Numbered from the stretch's first letter, positions 8,471-18,131 are shown. The stretch is DNA of 64,000 bases from Rhodoblastus sp963736175 (GCA_963736175.1 CAVTNU010000035.1:1-64000); one strand, 5' to 3'. Made by a program: numbers and translations. The notes: a model not told the origin generated them from the sequence alone.

Positions 8471-9676
8471 ATGGAACCCGAAAAGCAAATCCGCCGGTCC
8501 TATCTCGGCCCGATCCTGCTGATCGGCGTCGTTTTGGCCGGCTATTATTTTCTCGGCGGCAAGAATCATTGGCCGTTCGGCGCGCCTCCGCAGGAAGCCG
8601 CCGAAGCGCCTGCCGAAGCGGGGCCGCCAACGCTGGAGCTGACGGAAAAACAATTGCGGACGATCAAGCTCGACAAGGTCACGACGCGCGATTTCCGGGT
8701 CGTCAAGTCGGCGGTCGGCAATGTCGATTTCAACCAGGATCTTTCCGCGCAGGTCTCCACGCCCTATCAGGGCCGCATCCTGCAAGTATTCGTCAATCTC
8801 GGCGATCGGGTGACGCGCGGCCAGCCGCTGTTCAGCCTGGAAAGCCCGGATCTGATAGCCGCCGAGTCGACGCTGATCCAGACCGCCGGCGTGCTGGATC
8901 TGACCAACGCCAACCTGACCCGTTTGCGCGGCGCGACGAAAATCGGCGGCACGGCGCAAAAGGATCTCGACCAGGCGATTTCGGACCAGAAGACGGCCGA
9001 CGGCGCCTATAAATCGGCGCGCCTCGCCATGACTGTGTTTGGCAAGACCGACGCGGAAATCGACCAGATCGCCAAGGAGCGCAAGGTCGATCCCGCGCTG
9101 ATTATTCGCAGTCCGGTCGACGGTCTCGTCTCCTCGCGCATCGCATCCGCAGGCATGCTGGCGCAGCCCGGCGCGACGCCAACGCCGATCGTCGTCAGCG
9201 ACGACGCCTCGATGTGGCTGAACGCCTATGTCGCCGAAAGCGACGCGCCCGCGATCAATGTCGGCGAAGCGGTGGTGGCCAAAATTCCCGCGGCGTCGGA
9301 TGTTCCGTTCGAGGGCAAACTGACGCGCGTCGGCGGCGCGCTCGACCCCAACACGCATCGACTGTTGGCGCGCGCCCAGATCGACGATCCCAGCCATAAG
9401 CTGCGCGCCGGCATGACGGCGACCTTCGAAATCACCGCCGATCGCTCGATCCGGTCGCTGAGCGTTCCCGCCGCCGGCGTCGTGCGTGAGGGTGACGGCT
9501 CGATGGTCGTCTGGGTGGCCAAGGACGACACCCATTTCTCGCAGCGACTGATCAAGGCCGGCTTGTTGCAGGATGGCGACGTGCAAATTTTGGACGGCTT
9601 ACAGGATGGCGAAACGGTGATCGTCGACGGCGCCATTTTCGTCGACAATATTCTGAACGCCAGCCCCTCTGACTGA
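8471..9676 (+). CDS. Efflux RND transporter periplasmic adaptor subunit
   Basis: About 401 residues. It is the membrane-fusion protein that links the inner-membrane pump encoded next to the outer-membrane channel. Two adjacent ATGs (8468, 8471) are possible; 8471 gives better spacing from AGG at 8462-8464. One N-terminal membrane anchor (YLGPILLIGVVLAGYYF) is followed by a barrel-sandwich/lipoyl half (STPYQGRILQVFVNLGDRV), a coiled-coil hairpin (about residues 125-195), the second lipoyl half (IRSPVDGLVSSRIASAGM), a beta-barrel (MWLNAYVAESDAPAIN, LRAGMTATFEI) and a membrane-proximal domain (LQDGDVQILDGLQDGETVIVD). It is CusB/CzcB-like in plan but has no His- or Met-rich metal-binding segment. 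The pump gene starts 49 bases downstream. Confidence 0.88.
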   Translation: MEPEKQIRRSYLGPILLIGVVLAGYYFLGGKNHWPFGAPPQEAAEAPAEAGPPTLELTEKQLRTIKLDKVTTRDFRVVKSAVGNVDFNQDLSAQVSTPYQGRILQVFVNLGDRVTRGQPLFSLESPDLIAAESTLIQTAGVLDLTNANLTRLRGATKIGGTAQKDLDQAISDQKTADGAYKSARLAMTVFGKTDAEIDQIAKERKVDPALIIRSPVDGLVSSRIASAGMLAQPGATPTPIVVSDDASMWLNAYVAESDAPAINVGEAVVAKIPAASDVPFEGKLTRVGGALDPNTHRLLARAQIDDPSHKLRAGMTATFEITADRSIRSLSVPAAGVVREGDGSMVVWVAKDDTHFSQRLIKAGLLQDGDVQILDGLQDGETVIVDGAIFVDNILNASPSD

Positions 9677-9724
9677 AGATCAAACCATGCTCATGCAGAA
9701 ACGCCTTCGCGCCGGAGCCGGACC

Positions 9725-12700
9725 TTGATCAAGGCCCTGCTCACGTTCAGCCTGACGCGCCGCGCCATCGTTGTCCTCGGCGTCGTGGTGTTTCTTGCCG
9801 CGGGCGTCTTCGCCTTCGTCAAGCTGAATATCGAGGCCTATCCCAATCCCGCGCCGGTGATCTTGGAAGTCACCGCCCAGGCCGCCGGCCTGTCCGCCGA
9901 GGAAATGGAGAAATATTACACCATTCCCATGGAGATCGGTCTTTACGCGACGCCCGGCGTGGCGAGCATCCGCTCGACCTCCTTCTACGGGCTGAGCTTC
10001 GTTCGCGTCACCTTCAAATATGGGATCGAACATCATTTCGCCTATTCGCAGGCGGCGGTCGCCTTGCAGCAGAACGTCAATCTGCCGAACAATCAGGCTC
10101 CGCAAATTCAGCAGTCCAGCCTGACCGGCGAAATTTTCCGCTATCAGGTCACCGGCCCAGAGCATTTCGGCCTGACCAATCTGCGCACCATCGAGGACTG
10201 GGTGGTGGCGCGCCGTCTTTTGACCATCCCCGGCGTCGTGCAGATCAACGCCTGGGGCGGCACGACCAAGGAATTCCATGTCGAGGTCGACCCGGCCAAG
10301 CTCGAAGCCTATAATCTAACCATTCCTCAGATCATCTCGGCGCTCGGCGCGGCTAATATCAATGTCGGCGGACGCGAAATCACCATAGGCCAGCAGTCGG
10401 TCAATATCCGTGGCCTCGGCCTGATCGACAGCGGCGGCGCCGACGACCTGACCAAAGGCGACCGGACCGAGGACATAGAAAGTATCGTTCTCTCGCAATC
10501 CAACGGCGTACCCGTCCAGATCAAGAATGTCGCGCGCGTCAGCGTCGGCTATGTGCCGCGGCTGGGCATCGCCGGGCATGACGAGGAAGACGACATCGCC
10601 GCCGCCATCGTCGTGATGGGCGCCACCCAGCACACCAACGACATTCTGCCCAAGGTCAAAGCGGAAGTTGAAAAGATCAACACCGACGGCACGCTGCCGC
10701 CCGGCGTCAAGGTCGTGCCGTATTACGACCGCGGTTCCCTGGTCAACGTGACGACGCATACGGTCGAGCACAACCTTGTTTTCGGCTGCTTGCTGGTGTT
10801 TTTCATCCAATGGGTCTTTCTTGGCGATCTGCGCAGCGCCATAATTGTCGCCTCGAATATTCCCTTCGCCCTGTTCTTCGCCATCATGATCCTTGTCGCG
10901 CAAGGCCAGGACGCCAATCTGCTGTCGGTCGGCGCCGTCGATTTCGGCATTATCGTCGACTCGGCGGTCATCCTCGTTGAAAACATCTTTCGAAACTTCC
11001 AGTTGCGCGGCAATGACCGGCAGATGCTGTTGCAGCACCTGTTCGAAGGCTATTGGGGCGAGAATCCGACGGCGTTCGGCACAAAGAGCGACAACGTGCG
11101 CTGGACCAACCGTCTGCGTCTGATCTTCATCAGCGTGCTGCAAGTCGACAAGGCGGTGTTCTTCACCGCCGTGATCACCGTCACGGCCTTCGTGCCGCTG
11201 TTCACCATGACGGGCGTCGAGGGCCAGATTTTCGGCCCGATGGCGCGCACATACGCCTATGCGCTGGCGGGCGCGCTGATCGCCACCTTCACGGTCACGC
11301 CGGTTATGGCCTCGCTGGTTCTGGCGGCGCGCGTCAAGGAAACCGAGACCATCGTCGTTCGCGCCATTCGCTCGATCTATTCGCCGATCCTGCGCTTCGC
11401 CCTGGACAACGCCGGCCTGGTCATCGCCTTCGGCCTGTTCTTCCTTTGCATCGGCGCCGTATTCGCCACACGGCTCGGCAGTGAATTCCTGCCGGCGCTG
11501 GAGGAAGGCAATTACTGGATCCGCGCTTCGCTGCCGCCGACCATTTCTCTCGACGCCGGCTCGGCGGCGACCAACAAGATGCGCGAAGTCTTGATGCGCC
11601 ATCCCGAGATCGAAACGGTCGTGTCGCAACACGGCCGCCCCGACAACGGCTCGGACGCCTCGCCCTTCTCCAATGTCGAGCTTTTTGCGCCGCTCAAGCC
11701 GTTCGACGAATGGCCGGCGGGCCTGACCAAAGAAAAACTGACGGCCGAACTGCAGAAGGAATTCGCCGACGAAATGCCGGGTGTCGGCTTCAATTTCTCG
11801 CAATACATCCAGGACAACGTCGAAGAGGCGCTGTCCGGCGTGAAAGGCGCGAATTCGGTCAAGATCGTCGGCCCAAATCTGATCAAGCTGGAAGAATTGG
11901 CGGCGCAGGTCCAAAGCGAGATGTCGAAGGTGCCGGGCGTCGCCGATCTCGGCATCTTCCACGTCCAGGGCCAGCCAAATCTGAACATCAAGATCAACCG
12001 CGCCAAAGCCGCGCGGTACGGTTTGAACACCGGCGACGTCAATACCGTCGTGCAAGCCGCCCTCGGCGGCGTCACCGCGACGACTCTGCTGGAGGGCGAC
12101 CGACAGTTCGGCGTCGCTGTGCGCCTGCTGCGCGAGAACCGCACGGACCTCGATGCGATCAGGGCGATCAAGGTCGGCTACGCCAACGGCAATGCCAATC
12201 AGGTCGCCTATGTGCCGTTGAGCGAAGTCGCCGACATCGCGCTCGATACCGGCGCCTCCTATATCTATCATGAGCTTGGCGCCCGCTATATTCCGATCAA
12301 GTTCTCGGTGCGCGGTCGCGACCTCGGGGGAGCCGTGGCTGAAGCTCAGAAACGCGTCGCCAAGGCCGTCAAGCTGCCCGTCGGTTATCGCATCGTCTGG
12401 GCGGGCGAATTCGAGGATCTGGAAAACGCCCGCGCGCGCCTGATGATCGTGGTGCCGATCACATTCGCCCTCATCCTCGTCATGCTCTATGGCCTGTTCA
12501 ATTCAACGCGCGATAGTTTGCTGGCGATGGCGGGCATTCCATTCGCCGTTTGTGGCGGCGTCATCGCGCTCTATGCGTCCGGCCTGACTTTCTCGATTTC
12601 CGCCGCGATCGGCTTCATTTCGCTGTTCGGCGTAGCAGCGATGGACGGGATTTTGAACATCACCTATTACCGCGAACTGCGGATCGGCGGCATGGACGTC

Positions 12701-13003
12701 GTCGAGGCGGTTTATCACGGCGCCGAGCAGCGCATGCGGCCGATGCTGATGACCGCCCTGTCGGCCGGCGTCGGTCTGTTTCCCGCCGCCATCTCCACCG
12801 GAATTGGCAGCCAAGTGCAAAAGCCGCTGGCGACCGTGGTGGTCGGCGGCATGACGATCGGCCCGATCATGTTGCTGCTCGTCGCGCCAGCGATCCGCAA
12901 ATGGTTCCTTGGCCGTGACGAATTTTTGCGGCGCAGAACCATTGTCGAGCCGCCCCCTTTGGCGCATGAACAATCTTCCGGCGGATCGGAGCCGAGAGAA
13001 TGA
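9725..13003 (+). CDS. Heavy-metal-efflux (CzcA/CusA) type RND pump
   Basis: 1092 residues, the usual size for an inner-membrane proton-driven RND trimer. The start at 9725 is a TTG (GGACC-TTG-ATC). The protein has two similar halves, each with a periplasmic loop, and twelve membrane spans. In the fourth span (about residues 400-420) the motif DFGIIVDSAVILVEN matches the proton-relay signature of the CzcA-like HME branch for divalent cations rather than the CusA copper/silver form. Family landmarks include GLYATPGVASIRSTS, GSEFLPALEEGNYWIRASLP, and the C-terminal half repeats GVAAMDGILNITYYRE and RMRPMLMTALSAGVGLFPAAISTG (quoted in parts). It overlaps the downstream channel gene by four bases (ATGA). 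The true metal substrate cannot be read from the sequence and no regulator is adjacent. Confidence 0.9.
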   Translation: MIKALLTFSLTRRAIVVLGVVVFLAAGVFAFVKLNIEAYPNPAPVILEVTAQAAGLSAEEMEKYYTIPMEIGLYATPGVASIRSTSFYGLSFVRVTFKYGIEHHFAYSQAAVALQQNVNLPNNQAPQIQQSSLTGEIFRYQVTGPEHFGLTNLRTIEDWVVARRLLTIPGVVQINAWGGTTKEFHVEVDPAKLEAYNLTIPQIISALGAANINVGGREITIGQQSVNIRGLGLIDSGGADDLTKGDRTEDIESIVLSQSNGVPVQIKNVARVSVGYVPRLGIAGHDEEDDIAAAIVVMGATQHTNDILPKVKAEVEKINTDGTLPPGVKVVPYYDRGSLVNVTTHTVEHNLVFGCLLVFFIQWVFLGDLRSAIIVASNIPFALFFAIMILVAQGQDANLLSVGAVDFGIIVDSAVILVENIFRNFQLRGNDRQMLLQHLFEGYWGENPTAFGTKSDNVRWTNRLRLIFISVLQVDKAVFFTAVITVTAFVPLFTMTGVEGQIFGPMARTYAYALAGALIATFTVTPVMASLVLAARVKETETIVVRAIRSIYSPILRFALDNAGLVIAFGLFFLCIGAVFATRLGSEFLPALEEGNYWIRASLPPTISLDAGSAATNKMREVLMRHPEIETVVSQHGRPDNGSDASPFSNVELFAPLKPFDEWPAGLTKEKLTAELQKEFADEMPGVGFNFSQYIQDNVEEALSGVKGANSVKIVGPNLIKLEELAAQVQSEMSKVPGVADLGIFHVQGQPNLNIKINRAKAARYGLNTGDVNTVVQAALGGVTATTLLEGDRQFGVAVRLLRENRTDLDAIRAIKVGYANGNANQVAYVPLSEVADIALDTGASYIYHELGARYIPIKFSVRGRDLGGAVAEAQKRVAKAVKLPVGYRIVWAGEFEDLENARARLMIVVPITFALILVMLYGLFNSTRDSLLAMAGIPFAVCGGVIALYASGLTFSISAAIGFISLFGVAAMDGILNITYYRELRIGGMDVVEAVYHGAEQRMRPMLMTALSAGVGLFPAAISTGIGSQVQKPLATVVVGGMTIGPIMLLLVAPAIRKWFLGRDEFLRRRTIVEPPPLAHEQSSGGSEPRE

Positions 13004-14490
13004 CCGGAACGCTTAGACATGGCCTGAACGTTTCGCGCGGTGGCGCGGCGAGCGCGGCCGCGTTCCTTTTGGCGCTGACGCTGACGCTGTCCGGCTGCGC
13101 CGTGGGGCCGGATTTCATCGCCTCGGCGGCGCCTGACGTCAACGGCTATACGCCGGAGGCGCTGAACGGCGTGTCCGGCGCCGGAGTGCATGGCGGTGAC
13201 GCGCAGCGTTTCGTCAAGGATATGGACATTCCGGGCCAATGGTGGAGCCTTTTCCACTCCAAGGCTCTGAACAGGCTGATCGAGACAGCGCTCGCCAATA
13301 ATCACGACCTCAAGGCGGCCGACGCCGCCCTGAAAGTGACGAAGGAAGCGGTCGAAGCGCAAAGGGGCTTCTTCTATCCGACCGTTAACGTCACGCCTAA
13401 CGCCTTTCGCTCTTTGCAGGCGACCGGAACAATCGCGCCCACGCTCAACAACGGCGCTTCGATTTATAGTCTCTACACGCCGCAGGCGAACATCTCCTAT
13501 ACGCCGGACGTATTCGGCCTCAACCGCCGCACCGTGGAATCCCTGCAGGCCCAAGCCGACATGCAGAAATTCCAGACGGAAGCGGCCTATCTGACGCTGA
13601 CCTCGAACGTCGTTCTCGGCGCCGTGCAGGAGGCCTCGCTCCGCGGCCAGCTCGCCGCGACCAAAAAAGCCATCAAGACGATGAGTGATCTTTTGATCGT
13701 CATCAGGAAGGAGAAGGCGATCGGCCAAGTGGCCGAGGCCGACGTCGCCGCGCAGGAAGCCGCTCTGGCCGCCGCGCTCGCTGCTCTGCCGGTGTTGGAA
13801 AAGGAGCTGGCGCAACAGCGCGACCTGCTCACGGCTTTGACCGGAGGCCTGCCGAGCCAGCCGATCTCGGAGACTTTCGAATTGTCCGGCCTGCGTCTGC
13901 CGGAAAAAATGCCTGTCAGCCTGCCAGCCAAATTGATCGAGCAGCGCCCGGACATCCGCGCGGCGGAAGAAAACCTGCATTCCGCCGCCGCTCTGGTCGG
14001 CGTCTCGGTCGCCAATCGTCTGCCGAATGTGGCCATCACCGGCAACGCCGGCACGACCGCCACGACCATCGCCGGACTGTTCGTGCCGGGCAATAATTTC
14101 TGGACATTCGGCGCGGAGATTTCGCAGACGGTCTTCGACGGCGGCGCGCTGATGCACCGTCAGGCGGGCGCCGACGCCGCCTACGCGCAGGCCGCCGAGC
14201 AATATAAAAGCACGGTGGTCAACGCCTTCCAGAACGTCGCTGACAGCTTGCGCGCCATTCAGCATGACGCCGACGGCTTGAAGGTCGCGTTCGCGGCCGA
14301 GCGGGCGGCGGAAAAGAGCCTGAAAATCACCCTCGCCCAATACAAGATCGGGCAGGTCGCCCAGGCCATCGTCCTCCAGACCGAACAGACCTATCTCAAC
14401 GCGGTGGTCAATCGCGTTCAGGCGCAGGCGATGCGTTACTCCGACACGGCGGCTTTGTTCCAGGCTTTGGGCGGCGGCTGGTGGAATTGA
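13000..14490 (+). CDS. NodT-family outer-membrane efflux lipoprotein
   Basis: 496 residues. It is the TolC-like outer-membrane channel of the RND system encoded upstream and is translationally coupled to the pump by an ATGA overlap. The N-terminus has a lipoprotein signal with the lipobox LSGC followed by AVGPDF, the standard start of NodT-type channels. The rest has the two OEP repeats of alpha-helical hairpins: WWSLFHSKALNRLIETALANN (in part), LIEQRPDIRAAEENLHSAAA and the closing LAQYKIGQVAQAIVLQTEQ. The stop TGA follows GGGWWN, a common place for a C-terminus in this family, yet the same frame stays open and coding-like for another 39 codons (see the next entry), so the end may be premature. 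Confidence 0.9.
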   Translation: MTGTLRHGLNVSRGGAASAAAFLLALTLTLSGCAVGPDFIASAAPDVNGYTPEALNGVSGAGVHGGDAQRFVKDMDIPGQWWSLFHSKALNRLIETALANNHDLKAADAALKVTKEAVEAQRGFFYPTVNVTPNAFRSLQATGTIAPTLNNGASIYSLYTPQANISYTPDVFGLNRRTVESLQAQADMQKFQTEAAYLTLTSNVVLGAVQEASLRGQLAATKKAIKTMSDLLIVIRKEKAIGQVAEADVAAQEAALAAALAALPVLEKELAQQRDLLTALTGGLPSQPISETFELSGLRLPEKMPVSLPAKLIEQRPDIRAAEENLHSAAALVGVSVANRLPNVAITGNAGTTATTIAGLFVPGNNFWTFGAEISQTVFDGGALMHRQAGADAAYAQAAEQYKSTVVNAFQNVADSLRAIQHDADGLKVAFAAERAAEKSLKITLAQYKIGQVAQAIVLQTEQTYLNAVVNRVQAQAMRYSDTAALFQALGGGWWN

Positions 14491-14610
14491 CCGGACGAAC
14501 TCAACCGCGTCGATTCGGTCGCGCAAACGAAAATTCTGCCCATCGCCGACATTTATCCTGACCCGCGGCAGGTGAAGGCCGAGGATTACCAGAACCCCTC
14601 CGGCAAATAA
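14491..14610 (+). other. Coding-like 39-codon in-frame extension after the NodT gene stop
   Basis: Directly after the TGA of the channel gene and in the same frame, the DNA reads PDELNRVDSVAQTKILP and ends DYQNPSGK before TAA at 14608. Codon use is GC-rich at the third position like the real genes here. It has no start codon or ribosome site of its own. It could be a former C-terminal tail cut off by a point mutation, or a base-call error at 14488. Confidence 0.45.
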
Positions 14611-14613
14611 TCG

Positions 14614-15441
14614 TCACTGTCGCATGAACGGCCTGAGGTTGCGCCAAAGCGCGTCGTTCAAATCGACGAGCGGCGGATTGTCGAGCGTCTTTGGCGCGAC
14701 GCCGGGATGCAGCCGGCACGCTTCGACAAGGCTCGCCATCAAAATTTCGCCGTCGGTGAAATAGCGGTCGCCGCCGCCGTTGCGGCCGAACAGGGTCGGA
14801 CCGACGCCGCTGATCTGGAAAAAATTCTCGACAGCTCCGGCGCTCGCCAGCGATTTTCCGACCAGATCGCGCTCGGCGTCGATGTCCGCGGCGATGTGAT
14901 GGGTCACCTGCAAAGTATAGTGGCTGAAGCCGACGCCGCGATCGAAACTGGCCGAGGCGAGCCATACCGGCCTTTGCGCCTGCCCGCTATCGAGAACCTG
15001 CCACAACCGAATGTGATGGCGTTGGTCGGCGCTCGCGCCTTGAGGCAATTCGAAAGCGAGATCCTCGACCCGCCCGTCATAGAACAGCGGACTGACCGGC
15101 GCCGCCGGATCCGGTTTCTTGAACAGAACGCTGCCGACGATTTTCACGCTGGAGGCGAAGGTCACGGCGTTGGCGGGCGACCAGCCGGCGGCGCGAAATG
15201 CGCAAAAGACGTCGGCCTGCGAACCGACAAGGCCGAAATTTATGGCGTCGCCGGCGATGCCCTGCTTGGTGCGAGTCACCATTTCGCGCTGGCTGAGCCC
15301 CCGCTCATGCTCGTAATGACGCCAGGCGTAGGGCAACGCCACATAGGCCAGCGCCAGCCAGATCGCCAAGCCGACGCCCAGCGCGGTCCACAAGCGCTTC
15401 AACCGACCTTTGGGAATAAAATGATCAACGAATGCCGGCAA
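14614..15441 (-). CDS. LssY C-terminal domain membrane protein
   Basis: 275 residues. The start is a TTG at 15441 with AAAGG about 7 bases upstream; no ATG fits. One membrane span (LWTALGVGLAIWLALAYVAL, residues about 19-38) anchors a large domain that faces the periplasm by prediction. The domain contains DVFCAFRAAGWSPAN, LFYDGRVEDLAFE, HHIRLWQV, LASASFDRGVGFS, HHIAADIDAERD and GGGDRYFTDGE, a pattern I recognise as the LssY_C domain, often attached to PAP2-type phosphatases but free-standing here. Its biochemical role is unknown. It is convergent with the efflux operon and divergent from the hydrolase gene, so probably a single-gene unit. Confidence 0.7.
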   Translation of the reverse strand: MPAFVDHFIPKGRLKRLWTALGVGLAIWLALAYVALPYAWRHYEHERGLSQREMVTRTKQGIAGDAINFGLVGSQADVFCAFRAAGWSPANAVTFASSVKIVGSVLFKKPDPAAPVSPLFYDGRVEDLAFELPQGASADQRHHIRLWQVLDSGQAQRPVWLASASFDRGVGFSHYTLQVTHHIAADIDAERDLVGKSLASAGAVENFFQISGVGPTLFGRNGGGDRYFTDGEILMASLVEACRLHPGVAPKTLDNPPLVDLNDALWRNLRPFMRQ

Positions 15442-15685
15442 TCGAAGGCCTTTCGCGCTATCGCGCCCATTCTGCCGAAAGTGGTCGCGCGTTCAAGCCG
15501 ACAATTGCCGGCACGCCACAAGACCCCGGAAATTTCTGGCGTCTCGTCCCAATCTCGCCATCTTTGCCGCGCATGCGTTCGACTTCTTTGGCCGCCCGTC
15601 TTCCCTGCCGTTTACCCGACGTTAAGCGTTCAGGGTTTTGTTGGCGGGCCGCCAGTAATCGGCCACAGCGAGCGGACCCTTTCCA

Positions 15686-16951
15686 TTGTCCATCCAGCCA
15701 AACCGCAACGCCTTCCGCGCGACCAAGTTCGCTCTTGGCCTCGGCGGCGCGCTGCTGCTTTCGGGCTGCCTGTCGACGGGACTGGAGGACATGAGCGCCA
15801 ATGTCGCGCAATCCGTGAGCACGGGGGGCGGCCTGTGGTCGCACGGCGCCGGGTCGCCGGCGCTCAGCGTTCCGATTTTTATCGCCTCGACGCGCAAGAA
15901 CGACCGGTCCACCGAGTTGACCAGCGGCGCGAACGCCCATTACGCCCTGACCTTCGTCTCGGTGCCGCCCGGCCATGAGGCGGGGACGATCGAGGCCCCC
16001 AGCTTCGGCCGCGCCGATCCAGAAAAGCACTTCGTCGTCACCGGACGCCGCAATCTCGACGAGGACGCTTTCCGTGCCGAACTCGCCGCCCATGTGTCTG
16101 GCCGCGTCGGCGTCAACCGCGACATTCTGCTCTATGTTCACGGTTTCAACACGTCGCTGGAACAGGCCCGTTTCCGTCTGGCGCAGGTTGTCGCCGATGG
16201 GCGCTTCGGCGGCGTTCCGGTGCTGTTCACCTGGCCGTCGAAATCGGCTCTGTTCGCCTATGGCGCCGACAAGGAAAGCGCCAGCGCCTCGCGCGACGCC
16301 TATTTGAAGCTTCTGCATGACCTCGCCGATACGCCCGGTGTCGGACGCATCCATATTCTCGCTCATTCGATGGGCACCTGGCTGACGATGGAAGCTTTGC
16401 GCGAGGCGGCGCTGTCCGGATCGCCAGACCTCAACGGACGGCTTGGCGACGTGATGCTGGCCGCCCCCGATATCGATCTGTCGGTGTTCCGTCAGCAGAT
16501 TGCGCGGCTCGATCCGTCGCATTTTTCGGTTTTCGTGTCGAAGTCCGATCGCGCGCTGCAAATTTCAGCCAGCCTGCAAGGCGACCGGCGGCTGGGCGCG
16601 ATCGACCCCGGCGAAGCGAAAGACCGCGACATGATCGAACAGTTTGGCGTCAAGGTGTTCGACATTTCCGATCTGTCGACTGGTCTGATCGGCCACAATT
16701 CTTACGCCAATGTCCCGAACGTGGTGCGTTCCATCGGCGCGCAGCTCGCCGAACCGCGCAAGTCGGACGGTCATGTTCAGGCGGTGATCGACGCTGGCGC
16801 GGACCGCTCCGCGCCGACGATTGTCGCGCCGACCAGCACCACGCCGGCGGCGAACCCCGCGTTGACAAGTCCGACGCCCGCAAGTCCGACTTCGGCAAGC
16901 CCCGTTGCCCCGCTCGCCGACGCACAGGCGAGCGCGGCGACGCCGCGCTGA
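15686..16951 (+). CDS. Alpha/beta-hydrolase (DUF900-type) lipoprotein
   Basis: 421 residues. The best start is the TTG at 15686 (MSIQPNRN), just before a lipoprotein signal with lipobox LLSGC (Cys at about 28), so the protein is probably lipid-anchored in the envelope. The hydrolase core has the oxyanion region LLYVHGFNTSLEQA, the nucleophile elbow AHSMGTW with the catalytic Ser, AAPDIDLSVF before the acid residue, and a late His in IGHNSYAN. This arrangement is that of the DUF900 esterase/lipase-like family. The last 50 residues are a Pro/Ser/Thr/Ala-rich tail, likely unstructured. The natural substrate is unknown. It is convergent with the acyl-CoA dehydrogenase genes. Confidence 0.78.
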   Translation: MSIQPNRNAFRATKFALGLGGALLLSGCLSTGLEDMSANVAQSVSTGGGLWSHGAGSPALSVPIFIASTRKNDRSTELTSGANAHYALTFVSVPPGHEAGTIEAPSFGRADPEKHFVVTGRRNLDEDAFRAELAAHVSGRVGVNRDILLYVHGFNTSLEQARFRLAQVVADGRFGGVPVLFTWPSKSALFAYGADKESASASRDAYLKLLHDLADTPGVGRIHILAHSMGTWLTMEALREAALSGSPDLNGRLGDVMLAAPDIDLSVFRQQIARLDPSHFSVFVSKSDRALQISASLQGDRRLGAIDPGEAKDRDMIEQFGVKVFDISDLSTGLIGHNSYANVPNVVRSIGAQLAEPRKSDGHVQAVIDAGADRSAPTIVAPTSTTPAANPALTSPTPASPTSASPVAPLADAQASAATPR

Positions 16952-16973
16952 AGCCTTTGCTGGCCGGAGCGCT

Positions 16974-18083
16974 CTAGGCCTCCGCAAATCGGCTGGCGGC
17001 GTAGTCGTAGTCGCCGAACAGCGCTTCGATCGCCGTCAGGCGCTTGAAATAGTGACTGGCGGCGTATTCGTCCGTCATGCCGATGCCGCCATGCAGTTGA
17101 ATGGACTTCTGACCGACCAGGCGGGCTGAGCGGGCGATCGTCGCCTTGGCCGCATAGATCGCCTTGACGCGCTGGCGCTCGTCGGTCGAGGCGGCCCGAC
17201 CGGCCGCCAGAACGCTCGCCGAGCGGCCTTCCTCGCAAGCGACGAACATATCGACGGCGCTATGCTGCAACGCCTGGAACGAACCGATCGCCTTGCCGAA
17301 CTGCTTGCGCTGGCGCAGGTAATCCGTCGTCAAGGCGATGGAGGCGCTCATCGCGCCGACCGCCTCGGCGGCTATTGCGGCGACGCCGCGCTGAACCGCG
17401 GTTTCGACGATCCCCAGCGCGCCGCTGGCGAGGATCACATCGTCTTGCGCCGCCTTGACGCCGTCCAGCACGATCGTCGCGATCGAACTTCCATCATAGG
17501 CGCGCGCGCCCAACACGTGCAGGCCAGCGGCTTCGCGCCCGACCAAGAACAAGCCGCAATCTTGCGCGCCGACGCGCGCCGAAACGATGAAGCCATCAGC
17601 CACGCCGCCGCCAATGACGGCGACCTTCTCGCCGTCGAGCGTGTAGCCCTGGCCGTTCTGTTGCGCGCGCGTTCGGCCCGCCTGCAGTTCGTAGCGCGCA
17701 TTGCGCTCGTAAAGGGCCGGCGCGAGAATCGTCTCGCCCGCCGTCAGGGGCGGAAACAGCCGCGCCTGCGCCTCAGCCGAAGCGCCTTTGAGCAGCGCCG
17801 GCGCGACGACCGCGCTGGCGAGATAGGGCTCAAGCACGAGGGCGCGCCCGAACGCCTCCATCACCAGCATGGTTTCGACGGCGCCGCCGCCAAGTCCGCC
17901 ATGCTCCTCAGGCACATTGACGCCGAGCAGACCCAGCCCCGCCATTTCCTCCCAGAGGCCGCGGCTCCAGCCTGCTTCGCTGTCGAGAATGGCGCGACGC
18001 TTTTCGAACGTATAGCGATCGGCCACAAATTTATCGATCATGTCGGCGAGCAATTGCTGCTCTTCGGTCAGTTGGAAGTCCAT
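16974..18083 (-). CDS. pimD: Acyl-CoA dehydrogenase, pimeloyl-CoA dehydrogenase small-subunit-like
   Basis: 369 residues of an FAD-dependent acyl-CoA dehydrogenase. GGAAA stands 8 bases before the ATG at 18083. The helical N-terminal domain (MDFQLTEEQQLLADMIDKF, FEKRRAIL, GWSRGLWEEMAGLGLLG) and the sequence ETMLVMEAFGRALVLEPYLA follow the pattern of the small subunit of the dicarboxylyl-CoA (pimeloyl-CoA) dehydrogenase described in Rhodopseudomonas. The C-terminal half has RKQFGKAIGSFQALQH, QLHGGIGMTDEY and HYFKRLTAIEALFGD. It follows the large-subunit gene by 48 bases, so the two are probably a heteromeric pair. The pim name is by similarity of pattern only; other medium-chain acyl-CoA substrates are possible. 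Confidence 0.78.
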   Translation of the reverse strand: MDFQLTEEQQLLADMIDKFVADRYTFEKRRAILDSEAGWSRGLWEEMAGLGLLGVNVPEEHGGLGGGAVETMLVMEAFGRALVLEPYLASAVVAPALLKGASAEAQARLFPPLTAGETILAPALYERNARYELQAGRTRAQQNGQGYTLDGEKVAVIGGGVADGFIVSARVGAQDCGLFLVGREAAGLHVLGARAYDGSSIATIVLDGVKAAQDDVILASGALGIVETAVQRGVAAIAAEAVGAMSASIALTTDYLRQRKQFGKAIGSFQALQHSAVDMFVACEEGRSASVLAAGRAASTDERQRVKAIYAAKATIARSARLVGQKSIQLHGGIGMTDEYAASHYFKRLTAIEALFGDYDYAASRFAEA

Positions 18084-18131
18084 GGACAGCGTTTCCGTTT
18101 TCTTGAGTGCGACGAGAGTGCGGGCGGTCGG

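Noticed and set aside
10316..12271. 651-codon minus-strand frame opposite the RND pump
   Set aside because: Antisense shadow; the pump on the plus strand is a full, well-conserved protein.
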